Shown: piece by piece, positions 1-6,082 of the stretch
Numbering within the stretch: the stretch's first letter is position 1
Layout of the letters: the number at the start of each line of letters is the position of its first letter
Source: an uncultured Clostridia bacterium
GTDB lineage: Bacteria > Bacillota > Clostridia > Christensenellales > Aristaeellaceae
NCBI GenBank assembly: GCA_934643535.1
Contig: CAKUCE010000168.1
Coordinates: forward strand, 1 to 6,833
Reading direction: 5' to 3'
Length of the DNA stretch: 6,833 nt
Translations under genes and position numbers: made by a program
Notes under the pieces: model-generated
Database searches by the model: none
Told to the model about the DNA's origin: nothing
What the model saw: the letters and a program-made list of their open reading frames with translations, nothing else

Positions 1-47
1 CACTCGGCGGAAGGCCTCGTGTTTCCGACACTTTTGCCGGAAAGGCC

Positions 48-72
48 GCCGTGGCACGAAGGGTGCCACGGC
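48..72. other. Perfect 10-bp stem-loop in the leader of the iron-sulfur gene
   Basis: Bases 48-57 (GCCGTGGCAC) pair perfectly with 63-72 (GTGCCACGGC) around a 5-nt loop, GAAGG. No T-run follows, so it is not a standard intrinsic terminator for a gene left of the window. A competing fold exists: GGCGG at 6-10 with CCGCC at 46-50, enclosing TTTCCG 22-27 with CGGAAA 38-43. That fold would use up part of the left arm. The rest of 1-187 shows no convincing protein: the frames open from the left edge end at 111, 100 or 155 without recognisable protein character. Role unknown; it could be the 3' structure of an upstream transcript or a leader element. Confidence 0.5.
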
Positions 73-187
73 TCGCGCCGAAGACAAACGAGCCAAGTGA
101 AAGCATCTTGATTCGTAGTCAGACAGTTCCGTTTGCCGTTCTATTCTTTGCATGATTCTAGTGGCAACCGATAAGGAGAGAGAAACA

Positions 188-1267
188 ATGTTTAGCGAGA
201 AATCCAAGAAGAATGCGGATGCGTGCCGCTTTTGCTGGATGTGCCGCCACCTCTGCCCCGTGCAGCTGGTGACCGGCAAGGAAACCAACACTCCCCGGGC
301 CAAGGGCCTGCTGGTGAGCATGATCACCCGCGGCATGAAGCTGGAAGCCGACACGGCTGAAACCATGTACGAATGCATGCTGTGCGGCGCCTGCACCAAC
401 GACTGCGTGACCGGCTTCGAGCCGCCGGTGTTCATCCGGGAAGGCCGCACCGAGTCCGTGGTGGCCGGTGTTGCGCCCAAGTATGTGATGGATCTCATCG
501 ACGTGATCGAGAAGACCGGCAGCATGTACGGCACTTCCGAAAGCAAGGTGAAGACCGATGCGCCCGAGACCGGCGATCTGCTGGTGTGGCTGGGCGAGAC
601 GGCCCGTTATTCCACCCCCGAGGTGGCCGAGGCCCTGCTGAAGATCCTGGACAAGGCTGGTGTGAAGTACGCCGTGCTGAAAAACGAGCCTTCCTCCGGC
701 TCCGCACTGGGCGATCTGATGGGCTTTGTGGAAGACGTGCGCGCTCAGGCCAAGAAGGCCGCCGAAGCCATCAAGGCCTCCGGCGCGAAGAAGGTCGTTG
801 TGCTGGACAGCTATGATGCGGCGCTGTTCCGTCATGAGTACAAGGATTGGGGCATCGAACTGCCGGAGATCGTCACCGCCACGGCCTTTGTGGATGAACT
901 CATCAAGGCTGGCAAGCTGGCCCCGAAGCAGGAAGCCATGGTGGTTTCCTACCACGACGGCAGCCGTCTGGCCCGTGATCTGGACGAGCATCAGCCCGCC
1001 CGCGACATCCTGACCGCCATGGGCTGCGACATTCATGAAATGTGGCAGAACCGCCGCCTGGCCAAGTGCTGCGGCAGCGCCGTCGTGGGCCGTTATCTGC
1101 CCGAACTGCGGGCCAAGGTAGCTGCGGGCCGCTGGAACGACATCACCCGTACCGACGCGAAGATCATGGTCGCCGCCTGTCCTCAGTCCACGGAAGCGCT
1201 CAGCGCCACGGTGCCCGAGGGCTACGAGTACAAGGATCTGTTCGTGATGTTGTCCGAGCGTCTGTAA
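188..1267 (+). CDS. (Fe-S)-binding protein, HdrC/GlpC-like N-terminus with degenerate CCG region
   Basis: 359-residue predicted cytoplasmic electron carrier. Two complete CxxCxxCxxxC motifs are visible: C13, C16, C19, C23-Pro and C63, C66, C69, C73, enough for two [4Fe-4S] clusters as in HdrC, GlpC and glycolate-oxidase iron-sulfur subunits. Residues about 130-338 follow the two-CCG (HdrB-type) layout, but most ligand cysteines are gone. In the first repeat the usual GC, CCG and CPxC are G136-E137, S169-S170-G171 and S208-Y209-D210-A211. In the second, YHDPC is YHDGS (255-259), CCG is kept (294-296) and CPxC is CPQS (331-334). The start at 188 is chosen because AAGGAG (173-178) lies 9 nt upstream; an ATG at 152 in the same frame has no good Shine-Dalgarno. 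No signal peptide or membrane segment is seen. Family members normally pass electrons between a flavoprotein dehydrogenase and a carrier; the partner is not in the window. Family sure, exact role unknown. Confidence 0.88.
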   Translation: MFSEKSKKNADACRFCWMCRHLCPVQLVTGKETNTPRAKGLLVSMITRGMKLEADTAETMYECMLCGACTNDCVTGFEPPVFIREGRTESVVAGVAPKYVMDLIDVIEKTGSMYGTSESKVKTDAPETGDLLVWLGETARYSTPEVAEALLKILDKAGVKYAVLKNEPSSGSALGDLMGFVEDVRAQAKKAAEAIKASGAKKVVVLDSYDAALFRHEYKDWGIELPEIVTATAFVDELIKAGKLAPKQEAMVVSYHDGSRLARDLDEHQPARDILTAMGCDIHEMWQNRRLAKCCGSAVVGRYLPELRAKVAAGRWNDITRTDAKIMVAACPQSTEALSATVPEGYEYKDLFVMLSERL

Positions 1268-1274
1268 TTTCATA
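1266..1274. repeat. Left copy of 9-bp direct repeat AATTTCATA
   Basis: AATTTCATA here is repeated exactly at 1416-1424, 150 bp away. This copy includes the last two bases of the TAA stop of the iron-sulfur gene and abuts the left inverted end of the palindromic element (1274). It is best read as one half of a target-site duplication. Confidence 0.6.
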
Positions 1275-1415
1275 AAAGGCGCGGGAAGCATTTTTCGCGT
1301 TCAGAAGTTGGAAAGAAAGCGGCGGGAGATGCGCTGAGGCTGCGTCCCGGCAGGAAAAACCCTCTTCTTTTTCGAATTTGCTGAACGAGGTAGGCGTTTT
1401 CCCGCGCCTTTTTCC
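1274..1415. mobile_element. MITE-like palindromic element, ~140 bp, no coding capacity
   Basis: The ends are a perfect 14-bp inverted repeat, AAAAGGCGCGGGAA (1274-1287) against TTCCCGCGCCTTTT (1399-1412). Inside lie a second paired block, CGTTCAG 1298-1304 with CTGAACG 1381-1387, then a purine-rich arm around 1305-1319 facing a pyrimidine-rich arm around 1363-1379, and a central CGGGA 1323-1327 with TCCCG 1345-1349. The whole is therefore one long imperfect hairpin. It sits between exact copies of AATTTCATA, the right copy 3 nt beyond the inverted end. Removing element plus one repeat copy would leave a 27-nt gap between the two genes, an ordinary operon spacing. Short size, terminal inverted repeats, flanking duplication and lack of genes fit a miniature inverted-repeat element. 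Against this, the right end has 3 extra bases (TCC) before the repeat. An alternative is a structured regulatory RNA or long-loop terminator. Confidence 0.5.
1280..1299 (+). other. Local hairpin competing with the long inverted repeat
   Basis: CGCGGGAA (1280-1287) can pair with TTTTCGCG (1292-1299), 8 pairs including two G-U, around the 4-nt loop GCAT. The left arm is the same sequence that pairs with 1399-1406 in the long palindrome, so in RNA the two folds exclude each other. The long fold ends in a T-run (1409-1413) and would look like an intrinsic terminator with an outsized loop. A switch function is inference only. Confidence 0.35.
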
Positions 1416-1424
1416 AATTTCATA
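1416..1424. repeat. Right copy of 9-bp direct repeat AATTTCATA
   Basis: Exact match to 1266-1274. It lies 5 nt upstream of the AGGGAG ribosome binding site (1430-1435) of the Ldh-family gene, so the native leader and translation signal of that gene appear intact downstream of the presumed insertion. Confidence 0.6.
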
Positions 1425-1444
1425 TCCGAAGGGAGAAGATTCCA

Positions 1445-2569
1445 ATGGCCGCAAAATACCTGCACTATTCCTACGACCAGCTGAACACCTTCTGTATGGA
1501 CGCATTCCAGAAGTTTGGTTTCAGCGAAAGCGAAGCCCGGATCATCAGCGACGTGCTGCTTCTGTCCGACCTGTACGGCATCGAAAGCCACGGGATGCAG
1601 CGCCTGGTGCGCTATCACAAGGGCATTGAGAAGGGTATGATCGACGTTCATGCCAAGCCGGAGATCGTCCACGAAACGCCCGTTTCTGCCGTAATCGACG
1701 CGCACGACGCCATGGGTCAGCTGGTGAGCCATCAGGCCATGGAGCTGGCCATCGCAAAGGCGAAAAAAGTCGGCATGGCGATCGTGTCCGTTCGTAATTC
1801 CAATCATTTCGGCATTGCCGGTTACTATGCCAAAATGGCCTGCGATCAGGGGCTGGTCGGCATGGCCATGACCAACAGCGAGGCCATTATGGTGCCCACT
1901 TATGCCCGTATGGCCATGATCGGCTCCAACCCCATCGCGCTGGCGGTGCCCGCCGAGCCCTATCCCTTTTTCTTTGACGCGTCCACCACTGTGGTCACCC
2001 GCGGCAAGCTGGAAGTGTACAACAAGATGGGCAAGCCCCTGCCGGAGGGCTGGGCGCTGGACAAGGACGGACATCCTTCCACCGATGCGAAAGACGTGCT
2101 GAAGAACATCGTCGCCAAGAACGGCGGCGGCATCATGCCTTTGGGCGGCAACACGGAAACGCTGGGCAGCCACAAGGGCTACGGCTACGGGATGCTGTGT
2201 GAAATTTTCTGCTCCGTATTTTCTCAGGGCACGCCTTCCAGTCACGTAAACGTGGGCAGCAAGAGCGGCACCTGTCACGGTTTTATGGCGGTGGATCCCT
2301 CCATCTTTGGCGATTCTGCCGCGATTAAGGAACATTTCTCCGCCTATCTGCAGGAGCTGCGCGACGCGCCCAAGGCAGATGGTCAGACCCGCATCTACAC
2401 CCACGGCGAAAAGGAAATTCTGGCCTACGAGGACCGCATGAAGAACGGCATTGATGTGAACATCAACACCGTGGCCGAAATGGCGGACATGGCGAACTAT
2501 CTGGGCATGGATTCCGAAAGCTACCTGGGCAAGGTAGACGTTTCCGGTCACGAATCCAGCTACAAATAG
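1445..2569 (+). CDS. Ldh-family NAD(P)-dependent 2-hydroxyacid oxidoreductase
   Basis: 374 residues, soluble, slightly longer than the roughly 330-360 usual for the malate/L-lactate/sulfolactate dehydrogenase (Ldh_2) family. This family, which also includes ureidoglycolate and 2,3-diketo-L-gulonate dehydrogenases, has a fold unrelated to classical lactate dehydrogenase. Family motifs seen: GIESHGMQRL with the likely catalytic His49; RNSNHFG at 117-123 with H121; TNSEAIMVP followed by IGSNPIALAVP; FDAST and the GK-containing stretch before PEGWALDKDG; and SHKGYGYG with H243-K244. All key positions look intact. AGGGAG at 1430-1435 lies 9 nt before the ATG. It probably interconverts a 2-hydroxyacid and 2-oxoacid using NAD(P)H; the substrate cannot be read from sequence. 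It is separated from the iron-sulfur gene by the palindromic element and from the kinase by a structured 257-nt gap, so co-transcription with either is plausible but not shown. Confidence 0.9.
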   Translation: MAAKYLHYSYDQLNTFCMDAFQKFGFSESEARIISDVLLLSDLYGIESHGMQRLVRYHKGIEKGMIDVHAKPEIVHETPVSAVIDAHDAMGQLVSHQAMELAIAKAKKVGMAIVSVRNSNHFGIAGYYAKMACDQGLVGMAMTNSEAIMVPTYARMAMIGSNPIALAVPAEPYPFFFDASTTVVTRGKLEVYNKMGKPLPEGWALDKDGHPSTDAKDVLKNIVAKNGGGIMPLGGNTETLGSHKGYGYGMLCEIFCSVFSQGTPSSHVNVGSKSGTCHGFMAVDPSIFGDSAAIKEHFSAYLQELRDAPKADGQTRIYTHGEKEILAYEDRMKNGIDVNINTVAEMADMANYLGMDSESYLGKVDVSGHESSYK

Positions 2570-2578
2570 CAGGGGCAG

Positions 2579-2597
2579 GCAGGGGTAGTACCCCTGC
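2579..2597. repeat. Inverted repeat GCAGGGGTA-g-TACCCCTGC
   Basis: Perfect 9-bp arms around one central base, foldable as an 8-bp stem with a 3-nt loop. It starts 10 nt after the TAG stop of the Ldh-family gene. It is the first of a run of stem-loops through 2673. No T-tract follows directly, so intrinsic termination is uncertain; mRNA 3'-end protection, Rho-independent pausing or a palindromic repeat unit are possible. Confidence 0.5.
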
Positions 2598-2605
2598 ACC
2601 CCGGA

Positions 2606-2629
2606 CTGCCCGCCCGGGAGGGCGGGCAG
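2606..2629 (+). terminator. Strong GC-rich hairpin, possible terminator or attenuator
   Basis: CTGCCCGCCC (2606-2615) pairs perfectly with GGGCGGGCAG (2620-2629) around a GGGA tetraloop, the most stable hairpin in the window. It lies 37 nt after the end of the Ldh-family gene. The nearest T-run (TTTT, 2647-2650) is too far downstream for a classic intrinsic terminator, so partial termination or RNA stabilisation is as likely. Confidence 0.4.
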
Positions 2630-2632
2630 GGT

Positions 2633-2660
2633 GCTCGGGATCGGAATTTTACCGCCGAGC
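2633..2660 (+). other. Bulged stem-loop
   Basis: GCTCGG (2633-2638) pairs with CCGAGC (2655-2660), and after a 3-nt bulge CGG (2642-2644) pairs with CCG (2652-2654), leaving an AATTTTA loop. It follows directly on the GC-rich hairpin. It shares its last bases (2659-2660) with a further small hairpin, GCCCC 2659-2663 with GGGGC 2669-2673, so the two compete slightly. Confidence 0.35.
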
Positions 2661-2729
2661 CCCGGAAAGGGGCGCGTCTCGCGGGTCTGGCAGGACAACT
2701 GCGATTGAAGGAATGGACGGGCAAAATCC

Positions 2730-2747
2730 TTCTGCACGGACGCAGAA
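2730..2747 (+). other. Stem-loop TTCTGC / GCAGAA in kinase leader
   Basis: TTCTGC (2730-2735) pairs with GCAGAA (2742-2747) around a 6-nt loop, followed by TTT. A short palindrome, AATCCG-AA-CGGATT, follows at 2755-2768. Both lie 60-100 nt before the kinase start and could be operator or leader structure; no known regulator motif is recognised. Confidence 0.3.
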
Positions 2748-2789
2748 TTTCCATAATCCGAACGGATTCCCGAAGGGATTTTATGTTCC

Positions 2790-2805
2790 GCAGGGATGGC
2801 CCTGC
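2790..2805 (+). other. Small hairpin just upstream of the kinase ribosome binding site
   Basis: GCAGGG (2790-2795) pairs with CCCTGC (2800-2805) around ATGG. It ends 10 nt before the AGGTG Shine-Dalgarno (2816-2820), close enough to help keep the ribosome site exposed or to modulate initiation. The role is inferred from position only. Confidence 0.35.
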
Positions 2806-2826
2806 AAAACAAATGAGGTGAGATCA

Positions 2827-4293
2827 ATGAAATACCTGTTGGGCGTTGACTTTGGCGGTTCGTCCTCCAAGGCCACCCTGCTGCGGGAAGACGGCATCGT
2901 CGCCGCCACCGCCAGCCGTGAATACCCCACTTACTACCCGGAAAACGGCTGGGCGGAGCAGGACGCGGAGGACAGCTACAACGCTGCCTGTGCCAACATC
3001 CGCGAGCTGTTGGAAAAGACCGGCGTCTCGCCCGAGGATGTGGCGACGCTGGCGCTGGACGCGGCTACGCACACCGCCGTTTTGCTGGGCGAGGACGACA
3101 GGCCGGTGCGCCGGGCCATTTACTGGACGGACACCCGGGCTTCCGCCGAAGCGGCGCAGTTGAAGACCGAAATGGGCCCTGCGCTGATGGAGGAATGCTA
3201 CAACAGCGTATCCAGTCTGTGGACGCTTCCCCAGCTGATGTGGCTGAAAAAGCACGAGCCGGAGACCCTGCGGAAAACCCGCAAGCTGTTGGCGGTAAAG
3301 GATTACGTCCGCTACCGCATGACCGGCGATTACGTGACCGACACCATCGAGGCCATGGGCTTTCTGCTGCTGGACGCGCGGAAGAATCAGTGGTCGGAGA
3401 CGCTGTGCGCCATGGCTGGGCTGGACGTGCGGCTCATGCCCCCCATCGTGGAGCCCATGACCCTTCTGAGCCCGCTGACGGCGCAGGCGCAGGCGGACAC
3501 GGGGCTGACGGCGAAAACCGTGGTCATCGCCGGGGCGACGGACACGGTGATGGAGGTCTATGCCGCAGGCGCGGTGCAGGAGGGGCAGGCCACGGTCAAG
3601 CTGGCCACGGCGGGCCGCATCTGTTCCATGACGGATCACCCGGTGGTGGATCCCCGACTGGTGACCTACCGCCATGTGGTGAAAGGCCTGTGGTATCCCG
3701 GCACGGCCACCAAGAGCTGCGCCGCCAGCAACCGCTGGTATCGGGACACCTTCGGCGGCAGCTTTGAGGAAATGAGCAAGGCCGCGGCGGAGGTATCCCG
3801 GGGCTGCGAGGGGCTGTTCTTCCACCCCTATCTGCAGGGCGAGATCACGCCCTATCTGGACGATAAGCTCCGGGCCAGCTTCGTCGGCGCGACGGGCTTC
3901 CACACGAAGGCCCATTTCAACCGGGCGGTGTTGGAGGGCGTGGCCTATTCCATGAAGGACTGCTTCGCCACGCTGGTGGAGCTGGGCATTGCCCCCACGC
4001 AGGCCGTGGCCATCGGCGGCGGCGCGAAAAGCGGTCTCTGGCGGCAGATTTTGGCCGACATGCTGAACATCCCCCTGAAAACGGTGGAGCATGTGGATTC
4101 CAGTCTGGGCAGCGCCATGCTGGCCGGTGTGGCCGTGGGCGTGTTCCGCGACCACGCGGACGCGGTGGCCCGCTGCGTAAAGGAGCGGGGCGTGACCCTG
4201 CCCGACCCGGAGGGCGTGGCGTTCTACAACGAGCATTTCAAACTTTACAAGGAAATTCAGGCGGCTTTGGCCCCCATCTATCAAAAACTCTAA
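2827..4293 (+). CDS. FGGY-family carbohydrate kinase (xylulokinase-like)
   Basis: 488 residues, normal for the family. These cytoplasmic enzymes phosphorylate pentuloses, polyols or related sugars with ATP. The N-terminal phosphate-binding loop GVDFGGSSSK (6-15, Asp8) is intact. The sugar-site segment is DAATHT around His82 where xylulokinases usually read SGQMHG: the His is kept but its neighbours differ. YWTDTR follows. The catalytic Asp is D239 in GATDT, aligned to the GGGDN motif. The C-terminal adenosine-binding region IGGGAKSGLWRQIL (396-409) and the following LGSAMLAGVAVGVF are typical. The start at 2827 is preferred because AGGTG (2816-2820) sits 6 nt upstream; the frame is open back to an ATG at 2713, but that stretch is unlike the family and overlaps hairpins. 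Only 10 nt separate it from the ETF gene. Substrate unknown; it is not IolC, the usual kinase of inositol breakdown, which belongs to the PfkB family. Confidence 0.9.
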   Translation: MKYLLGVDFGGSSSKATLLREDGIVAATASREYPTYYPENGWAEQDAEDSYNAACANIRELLEKTGVSPEDVATLALDAATHTAVLLGEDDRPVRRAIYWTDTRASAEAAQLKTEMGPALMEECYNSVSSLWTLPQLMWLKKHEPETLRKTRKLLAVKDYVRYRMTGDYVTDTIEAMGFLLLDARKNQWSETLCAMAGLDVRLMPPIVEPMTLLSPLTAQAQADTGLTAKTVVIAGATDTVMEVYAAGAVQEGQATVKLATAGRICSMTDHPVVDPRLVTYRHVVKGLWYPGTATKSCAASNRWYRDTFGGSFEEMSKAAAEVSRGCEGLFFHPYLQGEITPYLDDKLRASFVGATGFHTKAHFNRAVLEGVAYSMKDCFATLVELGIAPTQAVAIGGGAKSGLWRQILADMLNIPLKTVEHVDSSLGSAMLAGVAVGVFRDHADAVARCVKERGVTLPDPEGVAFYNEHFKLYKEIQAALAPIYQKL

Positions 4294-4297
4294 GGAG
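4292..4297 (+). promoter_or_regulatory. Ribosome binding site overlapping the kinase stop codon
   Basis: AAGGAG overlaps the TAA stop (4291-4293) of the kinase and lies 6 nt before the ATG at 4304. This arrangement favours reinitiation and coupled translation of kinase and ETF. Confidence 0.75.
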
Positions 4298-4303
4298 CCG
4301 ATC

Positions 4304-6082
4304 ATGCGAATCCTGATTTGCTTAAAGCAGGTGCCGGACACCACGGAAGTGAAGCTCACCGGCGATCTGACGCTGGAGCGGGAATTTGTGGCGCAGGTGC
4401 TGAACCCGGCGGATGAAAGCGCATTGGAACTGGGACTGGAGCTGAAGGAGAAGCAGGGCGGGACCGTCACTGTCCTGACCATGGGCCCCAAACGTGCCGA
4501 GGGCATGCTGCGGGAGGCCTTATCCCGAGGCGCGGACGAAGCCGTGCTGATGACCTCGCCCCGGTTTGCGGGCGCGGACACGCTGGTAACGGCCCATTGC
4601 CTGGCGGAAGCCGAGAAGGCGCTGGGTGGTTTTGACCTGATCCTCTGCGGGCGGCGCGCCGTGGACGGCGAGACCGGACAGGTCGGCCCCATGGTAGCGG
4701 CCCTGCTGGATCGGCCCTGCGTGGTGAACGCCACGGAGGGGGAGATCGAGGATCGCTGTCTCAAGGCCCTGCAGCTGACCGAGGCGGGAAGCCTTCAATG
4801 GAAAGCGCCGCTGCCCGCGGTCATGACCCTGTGCGAATGGAGCCATGCGCTGCGTCTCCCGACCATTTCCGGTCTGCGGCGGGCGGCTCAGGCCAATGTG
4901 CGTATTTGTGAACCCGAGGACTTGGGCATTGATCCGGCTGGATGCGGCCTGAAAGCGTCGCCCACCCGGGTGACGCACATCAGCGCCCGGCCCGTGGGCG
5001 TTCGCCCCTGCGTCAAGACTACCTTTGGGGAGGTCATAAAGGCGCTGGAGGAAAAAGGACTGGCGCTGGGCGCGTCCGGGCAGGACGAAGCGCCCTTGGC
5101 GACCGATTCCTCCGACGCCGGTGAAGCGGCCGCCGCGATCACCATTGCCGTATTGTGCGAGGGCGACGGAAGCGCCGCCGCCGAGTTGCTGGGCAAGGCC
5201 CGTCAACTGTCTCCGTCCGGCAGGGTGCTGGCCCTGTCCGAGACGGAAGAACCGCCCCTTTCCGCCTTTGCCTCCTTTGGCGCGGACGAAGCGGTTCCGC
5301 TGGGAAAGCTGACGGACGACTGCGCTCAGGCAGAACGGATCGCGGATGCGCTCCGGCAGCTTCAGCCGGACGCGGCTTTGTTCCCGGCCACCATTCGCGG
5401 GCGGTTCCTGTCCGCATGGGTAGCCGCGAGGCTGCACACGGGCCTGACCGCCGACTGTACCGCCCTGTCCCTGACGGAGACCGGGCTGCTCAAGCAGGTT
5501 CGTCCCGCTTTCGGCGGCAACCTGACGGCGGAAATCCTCTGCAGGACGGCCCGGCCTCAGATGGCCAGCGTGCGTCCCGGTGTTTTCCCGGCGCCTCAGC
5601 CGGCTGCCGGACGGGTCTGCGCGCTGCGTCCGCTGCAATTGGCGGCAAGTCCGGAACGGCTGGAACGGCTGTCCTTTACGCCGGCGGAAAGCGGCGTTTC
5701 CCTTCAGGGCGCGTCCGTGATCGTCACCGGCGGAAAGGGTGTGGGCAGCAAAAAAGGCTTTGAAAAGCTGGAAGAACTGGCAGCTCTGCTGGGCGGCGGC
5801 GTGGGAGCGACCCGCAGCGCCGTGGACGCGGGCTGGATCGCCTATCCTCATCAGATCGGCCAGACGGGCATCACCGTCCGTCCCCGGCTGTATCTGGCCT
5901 TCGGCGTCAGCGGACTGGTACAGCACACCGTGGGCATGAGTTCCTCCGGCGTGGTGGTGGCGGTGAACAGGGATCGAAACGCCCCCATCTTCGCCTGCGC
6001 GGATTACGGCATCGTCGCCGACTGGGAAGAAACCGTCGACGAATGGATACAATACGTGAAAGAAAGGAAGCAGCAATCATGA
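4304..6082 (+). CDS. etfBA: Fused electron transfer flavoprotein, EtfB-EtfA, bifurcating-type signatures
   Basis: 592 residues in one uninterrupted frame that contains both ETF subunits. Residues 1 to about 255 are EtfB: N-terminal CLKQVPDTTEVK, then NPADESALE, VTVLTMGP, and GRRAVDGETGQVGP (116-129). The DG(D/E)TxQVGP form is that of bifurcating EtfB, where housekeeping EtfB has a DDxxQTGQ-like form and binds AMP. A linker rich in Ala, Asp and Ser spans about 256-278, with no internal Met or ribosome site. Residues 279-592 are EtfA: GLTADCTAL, RPQMASVRPGVF, then the FAD site GGKGVGS (476-482), QIGQTG (517-522), GVSGLVQH with Q540-H541, and a final ADYGIVAD. It should carry FAD and move electrons between a dehydrogenase and another acceptor such as ferredoxin or NAD. 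Separate etfB and etfA genes are the rule in Firmicutes. Its partner dehydrogenase is not visible here. The stop overlaps the iolB start by 4 nt. Confidence 0.93.
   Translation: MRILICLKQVPDTTEVKLTGDLTLEREFVAQVLNPADESALELGLELKEKQGGTVTVLTMGPKRAEGMLREALSRGADEAVLMTSPRFAGADTLVTAHCLAEAEKALGGFDLILCGRRAVDGETGQVGPMVAALLDRPCVVNATEGEIEDRCLKALQLTEAGSLQWKAPLPAVMTLCEWSHALRLPTISGLRRAAQANVRICEPEDLGIDPAGCGLKASPTRVTHISARPVGVRPCVKTTFGEVIKALEEKGLALGASGQDEAPLATDSSDAGEAAAAITIAVLCEGDGSAAAELLGKARQLSPSGRVLALSETEEPPLSAFASFGADEAVPLGKLTDDCAQAERIADALRQLQPDAALFPATIRGRFLSAWVAARLHTGLTADCTALSLTETGLLKQVRPAFGGNLTAEILCRTARPQMASVRPGVFPAPQPAAGRVCALRPLQLAASPERLERLSFTPAESGVSLQGASVIVTGGKGVGSKKGFEKLEELAALLGGGVGATRSAVDAGWIAYPHQIGQTGITVRPRLYLAFGVSGLVQHTVGMSSSGVVVAVNRDRNAPIFACADYGIVADWEETVDEWIQYVKERKQQS

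Noticed and set aside
97..110. cre-like (CcpA) operator upstream of the first gene
   Set aside because: TGAAAGCATCTTGA differs from the cre consensus at three defined positions, including the central CG; most likely chance.
119..147. TATTCT at 142-147 as a -10 box for the first gene
   Set aside because: Only 4 of 6 consensus bases and no clear -35 partner; not reportable as a promoter.
152..187. ATG at 152 as start of the iron-sulfur protein
   Set aside because: No Shine-Dalgarno precedes it, and AAGGAG (173-178) would be inside the coding region; the start at 188 fits better.
2730..2757. CATAAT at 2752-2757 as a -10 promoter box for the kinase operon
   Set aside because: No acceptable -35 hexamer lies 16-18 nt upstream (TTCTGC is a poor match), so a promoter here is not supported by sequence alone.
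2713..2826. Possible N-terminal extension of the kinase from an ATG at 2713
   Set aside because: The extension has no family similarity, covers hairpins, and lacks a good ribosome site; the ATG at 2827 has AGGTG 6 nt upstream and starts exactly at the conserved kinase N-terminus.
1301..6076. Very long open frames on the minus strand opposite each gene (e.g. 1301-2827, 2824-4764, 4520-6076), and a similar one opposite the first gene (158-1291)
   Set aside because: They mirror the + strand genes, have low-complexity His/Gly/Arg-rich composition and no recognisable domains. They arise from high GC and biased third positions in the real genes.
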